Shown piece by piece: positions 9,104-17,162 of a DNA stretch of 64,000 nucleotides. The position numbers were made by a program, and so were the translations under genes. The stretch is taken from the NCBI GenBank assembly GCA_013298125.1, contig JAAFJP010000019.1, positions 1 through 64,000 of the forward strand. Reading direction: 5' to 3'. This DNA is from Cytophagales bacterium. GTDB lineage: Bacteria; Bacteroidota; Bacteroidia; Cytophagales; Spirosomataceae. The notes below the pieces were generated by a model. That model saw only the letters and a list, made by a program, of their open reading frames with translations, ran no database searches and had not been told where the DNA came from. Position 1 is the stretch's first letter, and each line of letters begins with the position of its first letter.

Positions 9104-9841
9104 ATGCGATTAAAAGACAAAATTGCCATCATTACAGGGGCAGCCCGAGGAATCGGAGCGGCTGCTGCTGAATTATTTTGCCGTGAAGGGGCAACCGTTA
9201 TCATCTGGGATTTATTAGAAGTGGGCGAAGAAACCGCCGCTACACTTCGTAAACAAGGATTTCAATGTGAATTTATGCACATCAGTACCACAGACGTACC
9301 TGGCATTGAAGCGGCAAGTCGTGAGATTTTTGAAAAATACGGACGAATTGATATTCTGATAAATAATGCAGGAATCACCCGTGATAAAACACTTATGAAA
9401 ATGTCGCACCTCGAATGGCAACAGGTTATTGATGTCAATTTGACGGGCGTTTTTAATTGTACAAAGTGTATTGCACCGTACATGGTTCAGCAAAATTATG
9501 GACGGATTATTTGTACATCTTCTGTCGTGGGTGTACACGGAAATTTTGGACAAACCAATTATGCTGCCGCAAAAGCGGGTGTAATCGGGATGGTGAAAAC
9601 ATGGGCGAAAGAATTAGGCAAAAACGGAGTAACATCTAACGCCGTAGCCCCAGGGTTTATCAAAACCGACATGACCGATGCCATCCCAGAAGCGGTGCGT
9701 CAGGAGGTAATTAATTCAATTCCAGTAAGAAGAATGGGAGACCCGATGGATATTGCCAATGCGTATTTATTCTTGGCTTCCGAAGAATCAGGCTTTGTGA
9801 ATGGACAGGTGTTGGGTGTGAATGGAGGGCAGGCTTCTTAG
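9104..9841 (+). CDS. fabG: 3-oxoacyl-[ACP] reductase-like short-chain dehydrogenase
   Basis: A classical SDR of 245 residues, the usual length for FabG. The NAD(P)-binding motif TGAARGIG is near residues 12-19 and NNAG near 88-91. The catalytic Ser is in TSSVVG, with YAAAK carrying the Tyr and Lys, and the C-terminus is the typical NGQVLGVNGG. The expected reaction is NADPH-dependent reduction of 3-oxoacyl thioesters. Because it follows a MaoC hydratase rather than the usual fabD/acpP genes, it may be a second FabG or a PhaB-type acetoacetyl-CoA reductase. Sequence alone does not separate these. Confidence 0.88.
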   Translation: MRLKDKIAIITGAARGIGAAAAELFCREGATVIIWDLLEVGEETAATLRKQGFQCEFMHISTTDVPGIEAASREIFEKYGRIDILINNAGITRDKTLMKMSHLEWQQVIDVNLTGVFNCTKCIAPYMVQQNYGRIICTSSVVGVHGNFGQTNYAAAKAGVIGMVKTWAKELGKNGVTSNAVAPGFIKTDMTDAIPEAVRQEVINSIPVRRMGDPMDIANAYLFLASEESGFVNGQVLGVNGGQAS

Positions 9842-10027
9842 GTTGGTTATTGGTTAATTGGTGGACTGGTTGATTGGTTTATCAGTAAACTGGTTACTGT
9901 GATTGTTATTATCCCAAAATGACACAAAAAAGCCTCATTTTCAATACCAAAATATTGAAAATGAGGCAAATAACCATTCAACCAGTTTACCAATTAACCA
10001 GTTTCCAGTTCACCAATCAACCAATTA
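9842..10027. repeat. Gap-filling palindrome, TTGGTTA units, around a central terminator
   Basis: It fills the gap between fabG and the convergent PepSY-like gene. The outer arms are GGTTATTGGTTAATTGG-type units and their complements. The centre is a strong hairpin. Confidence 0.7.
9932..9967. terminator. Strong hairpin terminator
   Basis: GCCTCATTTTCAATA pairs perfectly with TATTGAAAATGAGGC (9953-9967). On the minus strand it is followed by TTTTTTG, so it best serves the minus gene ending at 10028. Confidence 0.65.
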
Positions 10028-10633
10028 CTAATTCTTCTTTCTCGGTCCTTTATCGTGAGGAGGCACTTGTAATTCTTCTATAAATTTACCCGTAGCATCA
10101 AACTTCAATACTTTTTTCCCACTTTCGTTTTTGAGACCTACGATAATGTTTCCATCAGCATCTTTTCCTGCTTTTTTGAGAGTATAACCAGCATAATTTG
10201 CTGTTACGTAAGCACTTATAATGGCAGGAAGCGTAGTAATATCTAACTTTTCTAATTTAGCTTTGTTGCCATAGCGTTCCAAAGTTTTCACAAAAACTCC
10301 ATTCGCATCAAACAATAAACCAGTCTCGGTGGTGCCTACTGTCAAACCTACCACCGTTTGTCCTTTATCATCTTTACCCGCAAACTTAACCGTAGCACCT
10401 GCATAGTTAGTATTGATATACGAAGTAATCGTTGCTGGTAAAGTTGCTGGGTCAATAGCAGTTAATTTCCCTTTACATTTCTCTTTTGTTACAGGATCAC
10501 CATCTGCAGCACTACGAGCAGACGACGCTTCCATTGCCAACTGTACATCATCCGCAGGATCTACGTCCTGATTGTTACAACTTGCTAAGAATAAGCCAGA
10601 TACGGCTGTTAATAAAAACAATACTTTTTTCAT
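10028..10633 (-). CDS. PepSY-like lipoprotein with two repeats
   Basis: A 201-residue protein with a lipoprotein signal peptide (SGLFLASC, Cys 19). Two copies of a ~65-residue PepSY-like (BLIP-like) domain follow. Each has a LPA.I..Y(I/V)..NYAG helix, then K.AGKD..G..(I/V)VGL and a FDA.G.F strand. In Bacteroidota such proteins are periplasmic or outer-membrane-anchored and of unknown function. The C-terminus is basic (PRKKN). It sits 93 bp downstream of the M28 peptidase stop on the same strand and ends at a strong terminator. Confidence 0.85.
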   Translation of the reverse strand: MKKVLFLLTAVSGLFLASCNNQDVDPADDVQLAMEASSARSAADGDPVTKEKCKGKLTAIDPATLPATITSYINTNYAGATVKFAGKDDKGQTVVGLTVGTTETGLLFDANGVFVKTLERYGNKAKLEKLDITTLPAIISAYVTANYAGYTLKKAGKDADGNIIVGLKNESGKKVLKFDATGKFIEELQVPPHDKGPRKKN

Positions 10634-10726
10634 GTTGAATATTTATTTGTTAATTAATGTTGTTTGGTAAAGAATACGAAGGTTCTCATATTCATATTGC
10701 TTTATCGAAAAAAATTACCAAAAATT

Positions 10727-12085
10727 TTACATTCCCACCTTCGGCAAAACGGGTAAACTCTCATTGCCATCTTCGCTAACTGACTGAACAGCAAAGAAAT
10801 AGTTATCTTTTGAGTATGGTAAAACGACTCCGTTTTTCGTGGTAAAAATCTTCTTTTGCCAAAATGGTTGATGTGTTTCTCTCATCAAAACGTAATATCC
10901 TTTTACCTTTCCAGATTTTGGTTTTTGCCAAAAAAGCGTCGTTGAATTAGTCAGATTTTTTGTATCAATCGTAAGATTCTGAACTGTTGAAGGAGCTTTG
11001 GCTAAATTAGAAAGCGTTGCCAAATTCATGGCAGTATTTTTTCTGAGATATTCAAAATCCATAAATTCTGGTAAATCACCGTATTTGATACTTTTGTCGT
11101 TACGAACATCTTGGTGTTGATGCTCATAATTTTCGTTCATTTCCGTGATTCTGACGGCTGGAAAGCCTTTTTGTACGAATGGCGTATGGTCGCCTCCACG
11201 TAGGAAACGGTCATTTCTGTAAATCATCACTACCTCCAAATTATCCACATACCTCTCCCCTACTTCCTTTGTGTAGCGTGCCAACGTGCGGGCTTTCCCA
11301 TCATTTTCATTCCCAAAAGTACGGATGCTTGGGGCTTTTTTCTCGATTTCAAAAAATGGTAAACCTTCACTAAAAATCCTGACTCTGGTATTATCAATGA
11401 TGTTAGTTTCGTTAGAATTATTTGAACCCATGATATCATTATTCAAAATTCCTTCGATGTTCCATTTCTCCTCAAATGCCTGATTAGCAAGATGTTCTGC
11501 ACCTAAAAGTCCTTGCTCTTCACCACTGACTACCAAGAAAATTACCGTGGCAGGGAATTTTGCTTTTGCCATAACCCTTGCCAATTCTATCACCGCCGCT
11601 GTTCCCGAACCATCGTCATTTGCTCCTGGGGCATCTTCTGTACGATTCATTACATTGGTATTTCGACTGTCGATGTGTCCTGAGACTAAGAAAATACGGT
11701 CATCGGTGGGGTCAGTGCCTTTAAGAGTTGCCATGACATTGCCCATCGGTACGTCCACATCTACACGTTTAGTATCGGCTTTTTGAGTCCATGAGTCCAT
11801 TTTGGCGGTCATTCTGCCTTCGGATTGCTTCGAGAATTCTTGAAAACGACTCAAAACCCATTCTCTTGCAGCTACAATGCCTCTTTTGGGGTCAGCGGTA
11901 TTGTTGCTACTGAGGGTGCTACGAGTGCCAAATGAAACTAATTTCAGAATATGAGCTTTGAGGCTATCCGAATTTACCTCTGCAACCATATTTTCGATAA
12001 TGGGGTCACGTTGAATAATTTTTTGAGAAAAAATAACATTTGAAAAAATAGCGGAGATAAAGACAATGGTAAATAGTGTTCTCAT
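10727..12085 (-). CDS. Secreted M28-family zinc aminopeptidase with C-terminal Fn3-like domain
   Basis: A 452-residue protein. The signal peptide ends near residue 20 (NVIFSQ). The peptidase core shows the M28 zinc ligands: SGHID (His137, Asp139), GANDDGSG (Asp157/158 region) and the catalytic pair GEE (Glu189, Glu190). A later GGDHTPF supplies the last His. Residues ~370-452 form a fibronectin-III-like domain (VQNLTID..., GYYVLMRE, NYFFAVQSV), possibly for substrate binding. The expected role is removal of N-terminal residues from extracellular or periplasmic peptides. No T9SS sorting tail is evident. It lies downstream of the LytTR regulator with a ~58 bp gap and may be in the same transcription unit. 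Confidence 0.88.
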   Translation of the reverse strand: MRTLFTIVFISAIFSNVIFSQKIIQRDPIIENMVAEVNSDSLKAHILKLVSFGTRSTLSSNNTADPKRGIVAAREWVLSRFQEFSKQSEGRMTAKMDSWTQKADTKRVDVDVPMGNVMATLKGTDPTDDRIFLVSGHIDSRNTNVMNRTEDAPGANDDGSGTAAVIELARVMAKAKFPATVIFLVVSGEEQGLLGAEHLANQAFEEKWNIEGILNNDIMGSNNSNETNIIDNTRVRIFSEGLPFFEIEKKAPSIRTFGNENDGKARTLARYTKEVGERYVDNLEVVMIYRNDRFLRGGDHTPFVQKGFPAVRITEMNENYEHQHQDVRNDKSIKYGDLPEFMDFEYLRKNTAMNLATLSNLAKAPSTVQNLTIDTKNLTNSTTLFWQKPKSGKVKGYYVLMRETHQPFWQKKIFTTKNGVVLPYSKDNYFFAVQSVSEDGNESLPVLPKVGM

Positions 12086-12143
12086 GATTTTTAGGATTGA
12101 TGAATCATAAAAATACGGAAAGATTTAGGATTTTCAATGAAAT

Positions 12144-12827
12144 CTATTTCCCTATCAATCTTTCCTCCAAAATCTCCTTATAACTCGCTGCCAAAGGAAT
12201 CGTAATATTTTCAACTGTGATTTGGTGTCTTTCAATCTTTTGAATGGCTTTCAAAGCAACGATATAAGATTTATGGACTCTGATAAATTTGTCTTTGGGC
12301 AAAATATCCAGCATTTCTTTGATGGTCATTCGGGTAGAAATTTTGCGATTTTTCTCGTAAACAAACAACAAATTTGTGTCTGATTGAATATACAAAATAT
12401 CCTCTAAATTCACACGAACCCAATCATACCCATCTTTCACAAAAATACTGGCTTGTTCGCCTTTTGCGATGCTCACACGCTCGTAGGCACGATTACAGGC
12501 TTGTAGAAATCGTGAAAATTCAATAGGTTTTATCAGAAAATCAAGCACTTGGAGATTGAAACCCTCAACAGCGTATTCAGAATATGCCGTCGTTAGAACG
12601 ATTTGAATGGGTTTATTCTGAATCAATCTGGCAAAATCTGTTCCTAACATATCGGGCATTTGGATGTCCAAAAATATCAAGTCAATCGCCTCCGTGTGTA
12701 GGTACGCCAAGGCTTCTGCGGTGCTAAAAAATGATTTCTTTAAGTCGATAAAAGGGACTTTCTGAGCATTCCTTTCCAAGATTTCGATAGCCGCAGGTTC
12801 GTCGTCGATGATGATGGTTTTAAGCAT
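12144..12827 (-). CDS. LytTR-family response regulator
   Basis: A 227-residue regulator. The receiver domain (1-~115) has acidic residues DDE at 8-10, the phospho-acceptor Asp54 in FLDIQMPD, and a conserved Lys in FLIKP. The LytTR DNA-binding domain fills the C-terminus (IFVKDGYDWVRV, FIRVHKSYIVAL, IPLAASYKE). It overlaps the upstream histidine kinase by 8 bp, so the two are translationally coupled partners. Targets are not visible. It probably controls its own small envelope operon. Confidence 0.9.
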   Translation of the reverse strand: MLKTIIIDDEPAAIEILERNAQKVPFIDLKKSFFSTAEALAYLHTEAIDLIFLDIQMPDMLGTDFARLIQNKPIQIVLTTAYSEYAVEGFNLQVLDFLIKPIEFSRFLQACNRAYERVSIAKGEQASIFVKDGYDWVRVNLEDILYIQSDTNLLFVYEKNRKISTRMTIKEMLDILPKDKFIRVHKSYIVALKAIQKIERHQITVENITIPLAASYKEILEERLIGK

Positions 12828-13863
12828 TTAGGTTGATAGTTAAATCTATTTTAAAAACATCTAATTTACTGTTTATCAATAATTTATGATTATTTCTATA
12901 CTGTAAATCTAAACGTTTCTGCACATTATTAATCCCTGTTCCCATTCCTTTTTTAGCGGTATGATTTGGTAAAATAGTATTAGAAACCTGTAAATGAACT
13001 TGCTGATTTTCGATGGTTAAATCTATATCAATAAAACAATCTTTATCCATGCTGATACCATATTGAAAGGCATTTTCGAGGAACGGAATCATCAAAAACG
13101 GAGCGATTCGGGCGGGTTCATCGTCATAGAAAATATTGGTTTTGATTTTGATATTTTCTCGCTCAGGAAGACGTGCTTGTTGGAGCGTGAGATACTGTTC
13201 CAAAAACTTGATTTCTCGATCCACGCTCGTGAATTCATGTTGAGATTCTTCTACGGAAAAACGCAAAATTCCCGATAATTTTTCAATCAAATTTGCCGTG
13301 TGTTCGTTCTCCTCTCGGTGGGCTTCGTTGTAAATGGTATTGAGGGCATTGAACAAAAAATGCGGATTAATTTGGGCTTTCAAAACACTCAATTCTGCAT
13401 CCGTTTTTTCTTTGAGTAATTGAATTTGTAAGCGTTTTGTCCGAAAATAATCGGCAATATATCCATACAGAACGATGAAAGAAATCAGTAGAAAAGTAAT
13501 GAAAATATTTTCATCGGCATAGTCTGGGAAATACTCCGTTTTTATTTGTAATAAACTGAAAATCAACACACTGAATCCAGTAATCCAAATCCAATAAATG
13601 GATTTTAAAGAACTATTTTCATGGTAAAATAATCTTAAAAATACGAATCTATAATTCAGAAATGCTACAAAAATTATCCCTCCCAAAATAATGAGCCAAC
13701 CAATCAAATACCTGATATAACCACCAGAATCAGAAAATCCTTCGGGTGATTGTAAGACTAAATTTCTGAATAAAATATATCCATAATAACCCAACGTTCC
13801 TCCGACTGAAAGGAAAGTTATGAGCTTGATAATGTTTGGTTTGAGTGGTGTAGAACTATTCAT
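12820..13863 (-). CDS. LytS-type sensor histidine kinase
   Basis: A 347-residue protein with four predicted membrane segments in residues ~12-135. A short coiled coil follows, then the His_kinase domain with AQINPHFLFNALN, where His168 is the likely phospho-acceptor. The ATPase domain is short (FLENAFQYGIS as N box, GMGTGINNVQKRL as G box). It belongs to the YehU/LytS family common in Bacteroidota and has no extracellular sensor domain. It overlaps both neighbours (8 bp each side), indicating a tight operon with the regulator downstream and the 145-residue protein upstream. Confidence 0.9.
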   Translation of the reverse strand: MNSSTPLKPNIIKLITFLSVGGTLGYYGYILFRNLVLQSPEGFSDSGGYIRYLIGWLIILGGIIFVAFLNYRFVFLRLFYHENSSLKSIYWIWITGFSVLIFSLLQIKTEYFPDYADENIFITFLLISFIVLYGYIADYFRTKRLQIQLLKEKTDAELSVLKAQINPHFLFNALNTIYNEAHREENEHTANLIEKLSGILRFSVEESQHEFTSVDREIKFLEQYLTLQQARLPERENIKIKTNIFYDDEPARIAPFLMIPFLENAFQYGISMDKDCFIDIDLTIENQQVHLQVSNTILPNHTAKKGMGTGINNVQKRLDLQYRNNHKLLINSKLDVFKIDLTINLNA

Positions 13864-14293
13864 TTTTCAAAGGATTTTTTTCTAATTTCATCGACTTCAT
13901 GGCTTTTTTGGCGGTTTGTTCGCTTATGCGTACAAGGTAAAGTTTATTCGTAAAATAGTCAATTTCACGATAGATTTTTAGGTAATAAATTTTATCTGGT
14001 TCAGCCGTGAGATTTGCTTGAATATCTGGTTTATTTTTTTTCTGCATTTCATTATCTCTATCAATAATAATTTCAAGATTATCAGCATCTACTTCTATCT
14101 CAAAATACTTGTTACTGGCTAAATCTGCCACTTTTTGGTTATTGATTTTGATTTCAACTCTATCTCCCCAAAAAGCTCTTTCATGCAGGAATACTATTTT
14201 GGCTTTGCCTTTACTTTCATCCGTAAAAGACATTAAAAACCCTCCTATAACTATCAGAATGAAGGTTCTGATAGTTTTTATTATCTTTCCCAT
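13856..14293 (-). CDS. Small DUF2846-like exported protein
   Basis: A 145-residue protein with an N-terminal hydrophobic segment (residues ~8-24, FILIVIGGFLMSF) that is a signal peptide or anchor. A small beta-rich domain follows (KIVFLHERAFWGDRVEIKINNQKV, FEIEVDADNLEI, YYLKIYREID). The pattern of an inorganic-looking 'value plus strand' core resembles DUF2846, but I am not certain. It overlaps the kinase start by 8 bp and is followed in the operon by the LytS/LytTR pair, so it may belong to the response they govern. Confidence 0.75.
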   Translation of the reverse strand: MGKIIKTIRTFILIVIGGFLMSFTDESKGKAKIVFLHERAFWGDRVEIKINNQKVADLASNKYFEIEVDADNLEIIIDRDNEMQKKNKPDIQANLTAEPDKIYYLKIYREIDYFTNKLYLVRISEQTAKKAMKSMKLEKNPLKNE

Positions 14294-14294
14294 C

Positions 14295-15044
14295 TTAATT
14301 ACTGTTTTTAGTATGACTTAAATTACTTGCGTAAGGAAGATTTATGAGGTATTGGAAATAAAAACTACTAATTCTGTCTGATGGTGTATCTGTCAAATTA
14401 ACTAATTGAGAGTTCCATGACGAGTTTTTAAGTCCATAACGATAACCCGCTTTTATACTTTGCCAAAAAGTTTTTTTATCAGTTCGATTCAGAATTTCTA
14501 AGCCAAAATCTAAAAATGTACTTTCATTTTTAAGAATAATTGCTTGTCCACTACCCGTTTGTAAGGCTGATCCAAAGGTTGTAGATTGTGTGCTTAATAC
14601 CGTTATTGTTTGTTTATAATCAGCTCGACCAATTCCTAAACTTAAGTATAAATAATTGTTTCTGTCTGCAAAAACGGCATATTCGGTTGAAAAAAGCCCT
14701 AATTCTAAACCTAATAGATTTGAATACACTCCTGATTTTTCAGGTGTATTCATAATTCCAGTATAGACTTCAATATTCAACTTTAATCTATTAACTTGAT
14801 AGCTGCCTATCAGAGGAATAACAGAAGAAAAATTACAGGTAGGAATCCCTTTTGCTTTGAGAAATTCATTTAGATTTGGCGTTGTAGTCCATAAAATACC
14901 ACCAAAATTGAGAAAACTTGTTGCAAAGCTAAATCGCTTCGGGCTATTCTTAGAATACTCCACAATAGTTGTATCACTAAGATTTTGGCTGAAAGATGTT
15001 TGGACAAAAAATGTCATTAAAGTAAATAGAAGAATCTTTTTCAT
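14295..15044 (-). CDS. Secreted hypothetical protein, probably outer-membrane beta-barrel
   Basis: 249 residues from ATG 15044 (MKKILLFTLMTFFVQTSFSQ is a clear signal peptide). An upstream in-frame start would place nine charged residues in front and is less likely. The mature part has alternating hydrophobic beta-strands (LNIEVYTGIM, LYLSLGIGRADY, SIKAGYRYGLKN) typical of outer-membrane barrels and ends with SFYFQYLINL. It is the first gene of the unit leading into the LytS/LytTR genes, 1 bp before the next start. Family not recognised. Confidence 0.75.
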   Translation of the reverse strand: MKKILLFTLMTFFVQTSFSQNLSDTTIVEYSKNSPKRFSFATSFLNFGGILWTTTPNLNEFLKAKGIPTCNFSSVIPLIGSYQVNRLKLNIEVYTGIMNTPEKSGVYSNLLGLELGLFSTEYAVFADRNNYLYLSLGIGRADYKQTITVLSTQSTTFGSALQTGSGQAIILKNESTFLDFGLEILNRTDKKTFWQSIKAGYRYGLKNSSWNSQLVNLTDTPSDRISSFYFQYLINLPYASNLSHTKNSN

Positions 15045-15215
15045 GGTTGTTCGTTTTTTTTGACAAAGCAAATAGGTTTTTGAAAGCGAAAAAAGAACTT
15101 GTGGCGAAATGGGGGAAATTTGTGGGGAAGTAAGGGTTTTGCAGGATTTTGATTTAAATTATAATCTTGAAATTTGATTAGGCATTGGTACAAAACAAAA
15201 AAGTCGAGCAAAGCC

Positions 15216-15267
15216 CGACTTTTTGTACCTTCTTCTGTTAACCAAAAAACTAATCAATTATAGTCTT
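15216..15267. repeat. Direct repeat copy 1
   Basis: Begins CGACTTTTTGTACCTTCTTC and ends AATTATAGTCTT, 52 bp. It matches 15310-15375 apart from a net 14-bp insertion in the second copy. Confidence 0.8.
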
Positions 15268-15309
15268 TAATTTGATTAGACTTGATACTTTGTTGTCTGA
15301 GTTAATGCT

Positions 15310-15375
15310 CGACTTTTTGTACCTTCTTCTGTTAATCGGAACGCCGACCGCCAAAAACTAATCAATTATACTCTT
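15310..15375. repeat. Direct repeat copy 2 with a GC-rich insertion
   Basis: Same repeat as 15216-15267 but 66 bp long. A GC-rich word, CGGAACGCCGACCG, is inserted at about 15336-15350. It resembles, more distantly, the words inserted in palindromes elsewhere in the window. Confidence 0.8.
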
Positions 15376-15429
15376 GAAAAGTTGATATGGAGTTTTCTTG
15401 TTGATGAAATGTAACTCCTTGATAATCAA

Positions 15430-15942
15430 CTAATTTGAATGTGCATACATATATAACCTATCTTTTAATTCCTTTCTGGCAATGTGAATTCTATTCTTTA
15501 CCGTTCCAATTGGAATATCTAATTTTTCCGCAATTTCGTGATACTTAAAACCTCTAAAATACATCATAAAAGGCGTTTTATATGCCTCATCTAATGAACC
15601 CACAGCCTGATTAATGTCGTTCATCGCAAATGTACTAAGAGCCTGATTATCAGTGCTATTTTCCATTGAATTGATGAAATGTAAATTCTCAGAAGTATCT
15701 ATGAAAGTATTTTTTCTCACCATTCTTTGGTAGTTGGTGATGAAAGTATTTTTCATGATGGTATATAACCATGCTTTCAAGTTTGTTCCTTCTGTGTATT
15801 TGTCACGATTGGTAAAAGCCTTCAACAATGTGTCTTGCAACAAATCATTCGCTTCTTCATAGTCTCGTGTTAACTTCATGGCAAATGGTTTCAGAGACTT
15901 TGAAACTTTACCTAAGTGAAATGTGAATTCTAAGGCTGTCAT
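15430..15942 (-). CDS. ECF-type RNA polymerase sigma factor
   Basis: 170 residues from ATG 15942 (MTALEFTFHLGK, the usual start of these Bacteroidota sigma factors); a farther upstream start is possible but AT-rich and unlikely. Region 2 is DYEEANDLLQDTLLKAF...NLKAWLYTIMKNTFI. Region 4 is VGSLDEAYKTPFMMYFRGFKYHEIAEKLDIPIGTVKNRIHIARKEL split over residues ~112-160. No anti-sigma gene is adjacent, which is common for this stand-alone Bacteroidota type. It faces away from the beta-barrel and TonB receptor genes, separated by a 480-bp AT-rich spacer, so a regulatory link to them is possible but unproven. Confidence 0.88.
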   Translation of the reverse strand: MTALEFTFHLGKVSKSLKPFAMKLTRDYEEANDLLQDTLLKAFTNRDKYTEGTNLKAWLYTIMKNTFITNYQRMVRKNTFIDTSENLHFINSMENSTDNQALSTFAMNDINQAVGSLDEAYKTPFMMYFRGFKYHEIAEKLDIPIGTVKNRIHIARKELKDRLYMYAHSN

Positions 15943-16423
15943 GCTATTTTGTGTTGTTGGTGATTTGTTTAACAAATATAGTATAATATTAAACAAAACT
16001 CCAAATAAAATTCGTAAAAATTTACTTTTTTTTTACAAAAATTATCAAATACACCGATAATTGTCAGAAAAATACTGTTTTTTTTTAGCTAAATACCTCA
16101 ATATCAATAACTTTCAAGATTATTTTATTTTGTTTAAGTTTTAGCTAACTTTATTTTTGTTTAAGTTTTATCATCAATTGCTAATACATAAAACTATTTT
16201 GAAATTTAGTGATTTAGTTTTTCTTGAAGAAATAGAAATCCGTCACTCGACTATTTTTGAAAGTGAAACACCTTAGATTGTGTGTGATTTGTCAACTTGT
16301 CAAGATTCCCTAAACCTCAAAATCTTTCTTTTACTAAAATTTTCTTAACTTAGCAATTCAATAAACCACTATTCATCCTTGTTCCAATAGGTTAGTAGGT
16401 GGACGAAAAACTAATCATCAATT
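15943..16423. other. Divergent AT-rich control region
   Basis: No gene was seen. It must hold the promoters of the sigma factor (minus) and the beta-barrel gene (plus). TATTTTTG words occur at 16152-16159 and again near 16247. Confidence 0.5.
16130..16159 (+). promoter_or_regulatory. Candidate promoter: TTG ... TATTTTTG
   Basis: TATTTTTG at 16152-16159 fits TAnnTTTG, and a TTG at 16130-16132 lies 19 bp upstream, the usual Bacteroidota spacing. It is far (about 265 bp) from the start at 16424. Confidence 0.25.
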
Positions 16424-17056
16424 ATGTCTCCTAAGTTTATCTCTTTGATAATTGCTATCGGGTTTTATTCAACTACTTTATTTGCCCAAGAAAAAGTGGG
16501 GCATTTTTCGTTAGGCTTACAGAGTGGCGTTTTAATACCCTTTGGAAATTTGAAGAGTGAATACGGACCAGAACAGGTAGGAATTAGCAATGGGCTAACA
16601 TTCAAATATTTCCCAAACGCTCATTTCGCAATGGGAATGAGCATTAGGATTATGAACAATGAGTTCAAGGCAAAATCAAAAGAAGTGAATATTCCTATAA
16701 GTCAGGTACCCTTCAATTTTGATTTTGAATGGTATCCGACCAATGGGAGATTGAAACCTTACTTTGGTTTCGGAGGGGGATTGAGCTTTTTTACGGTAAC
16801 ACCCAAAGCTGATTTAGTGAATACTTTAAAAGAAATTCCTGATACTTACACGACCCCTTCTTATTTATTAACCTTGAAGGGAGGCTTGATGTATAAGTTA
16901 TCTCAACGATTTAACCTACACGCAGAAGGGACATACCTCAGAATGACAGAGCCTGGTAATGAGTTTCTTTGGCAACAAAACGATGGGACTCTTTATGGTC
17001 AATTCCCAAATAAAGCGACTTTCACGTTAGGGATTTTCTACAATTTTGATGAGTAA
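16424..17056 (+). CDS. Outer-membrane beta-barrel protein
   Basis: 210 residues. The signal peptide is MSPKFISLIIAIGFYSTTLFAQ. It is followed by eight or so amphipathic strands (GHFSLGLQSGVLIPFG, LTFKYFPNAHFAMGMSI, LKPYFGFGGGLSFF, FNLHAEGTYLRM) and a final strand ATFTLGIFYNF. This matches the small porin-like or OmpA-N-terminal type barrels (outer membrane beta-barrel family). It likely serves as a structural or unknown transport protein. It is followed in the same direction, after about 100 bp, by a TonB receptor. Confidence 0.8.
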   Translation: MSPKFISLIIAIGFYSTTLFAQEKVGHFSLGLQSGVLIPFGNLKSEYGPEQVGISNGLTFKYFPNAHFAMGMSIRIMNNEFKAKSKEVNIPISQVPFNFDFEWYPTNGRLKPYFGFGGGLSFFTVTPKADLVNTLKEIPDTYTTPSYLLTLKGGLMYKLSQRFNLHAEGTYLRMTEPGNEFLWQQNDGTLYGQFPNKATFTLGIFYNFDE

Positions 17057-17136
17057 AACTATACACTTAACATTCCCATAACATAACGATAACCTAATCT
17101 TCACAATCCCCTAACATTCTGGTTACATTGCTACTC

Positions 17137-17144
17137 TAATTTTG
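17137..17144 (+). promoter_or_regulatory. Candidate -7 element TAATTTTG
   Basis: Exact TAnnTTTG match 18 bp before the preferred ATG at 17163 of the TonB receptor; a short leader would result. The -33 element is unclear. Confidence 0.35.
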
Positions 17145-17162
17145 CATTATCAAAAATCCAAT

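Larger units (their letters stand above)
15045..15429. other. Intergenic region holding a 52/66-bp direct repeat
   Basis: No gene was seen. It contains the two-copy repeat at 15216-15375. The first copy carries a GTCGAGCAAAGCCCGAC hairpin followed by T5, a possible terminator for the + direction. Confidence 0.5.

Noticed and set aside
9215-9553. Long minus-strand frames opposite fabG
   Set aside because: They mirror a well-supported SDR gene and show no domain or signal peptide.
12144-15044. LytS/LytTR operon as a bacteriocin or quorum system
   Set aside because: No processing/export gene or small peptide gene is adjacent; the family is a common Bacteroidota two-component type.
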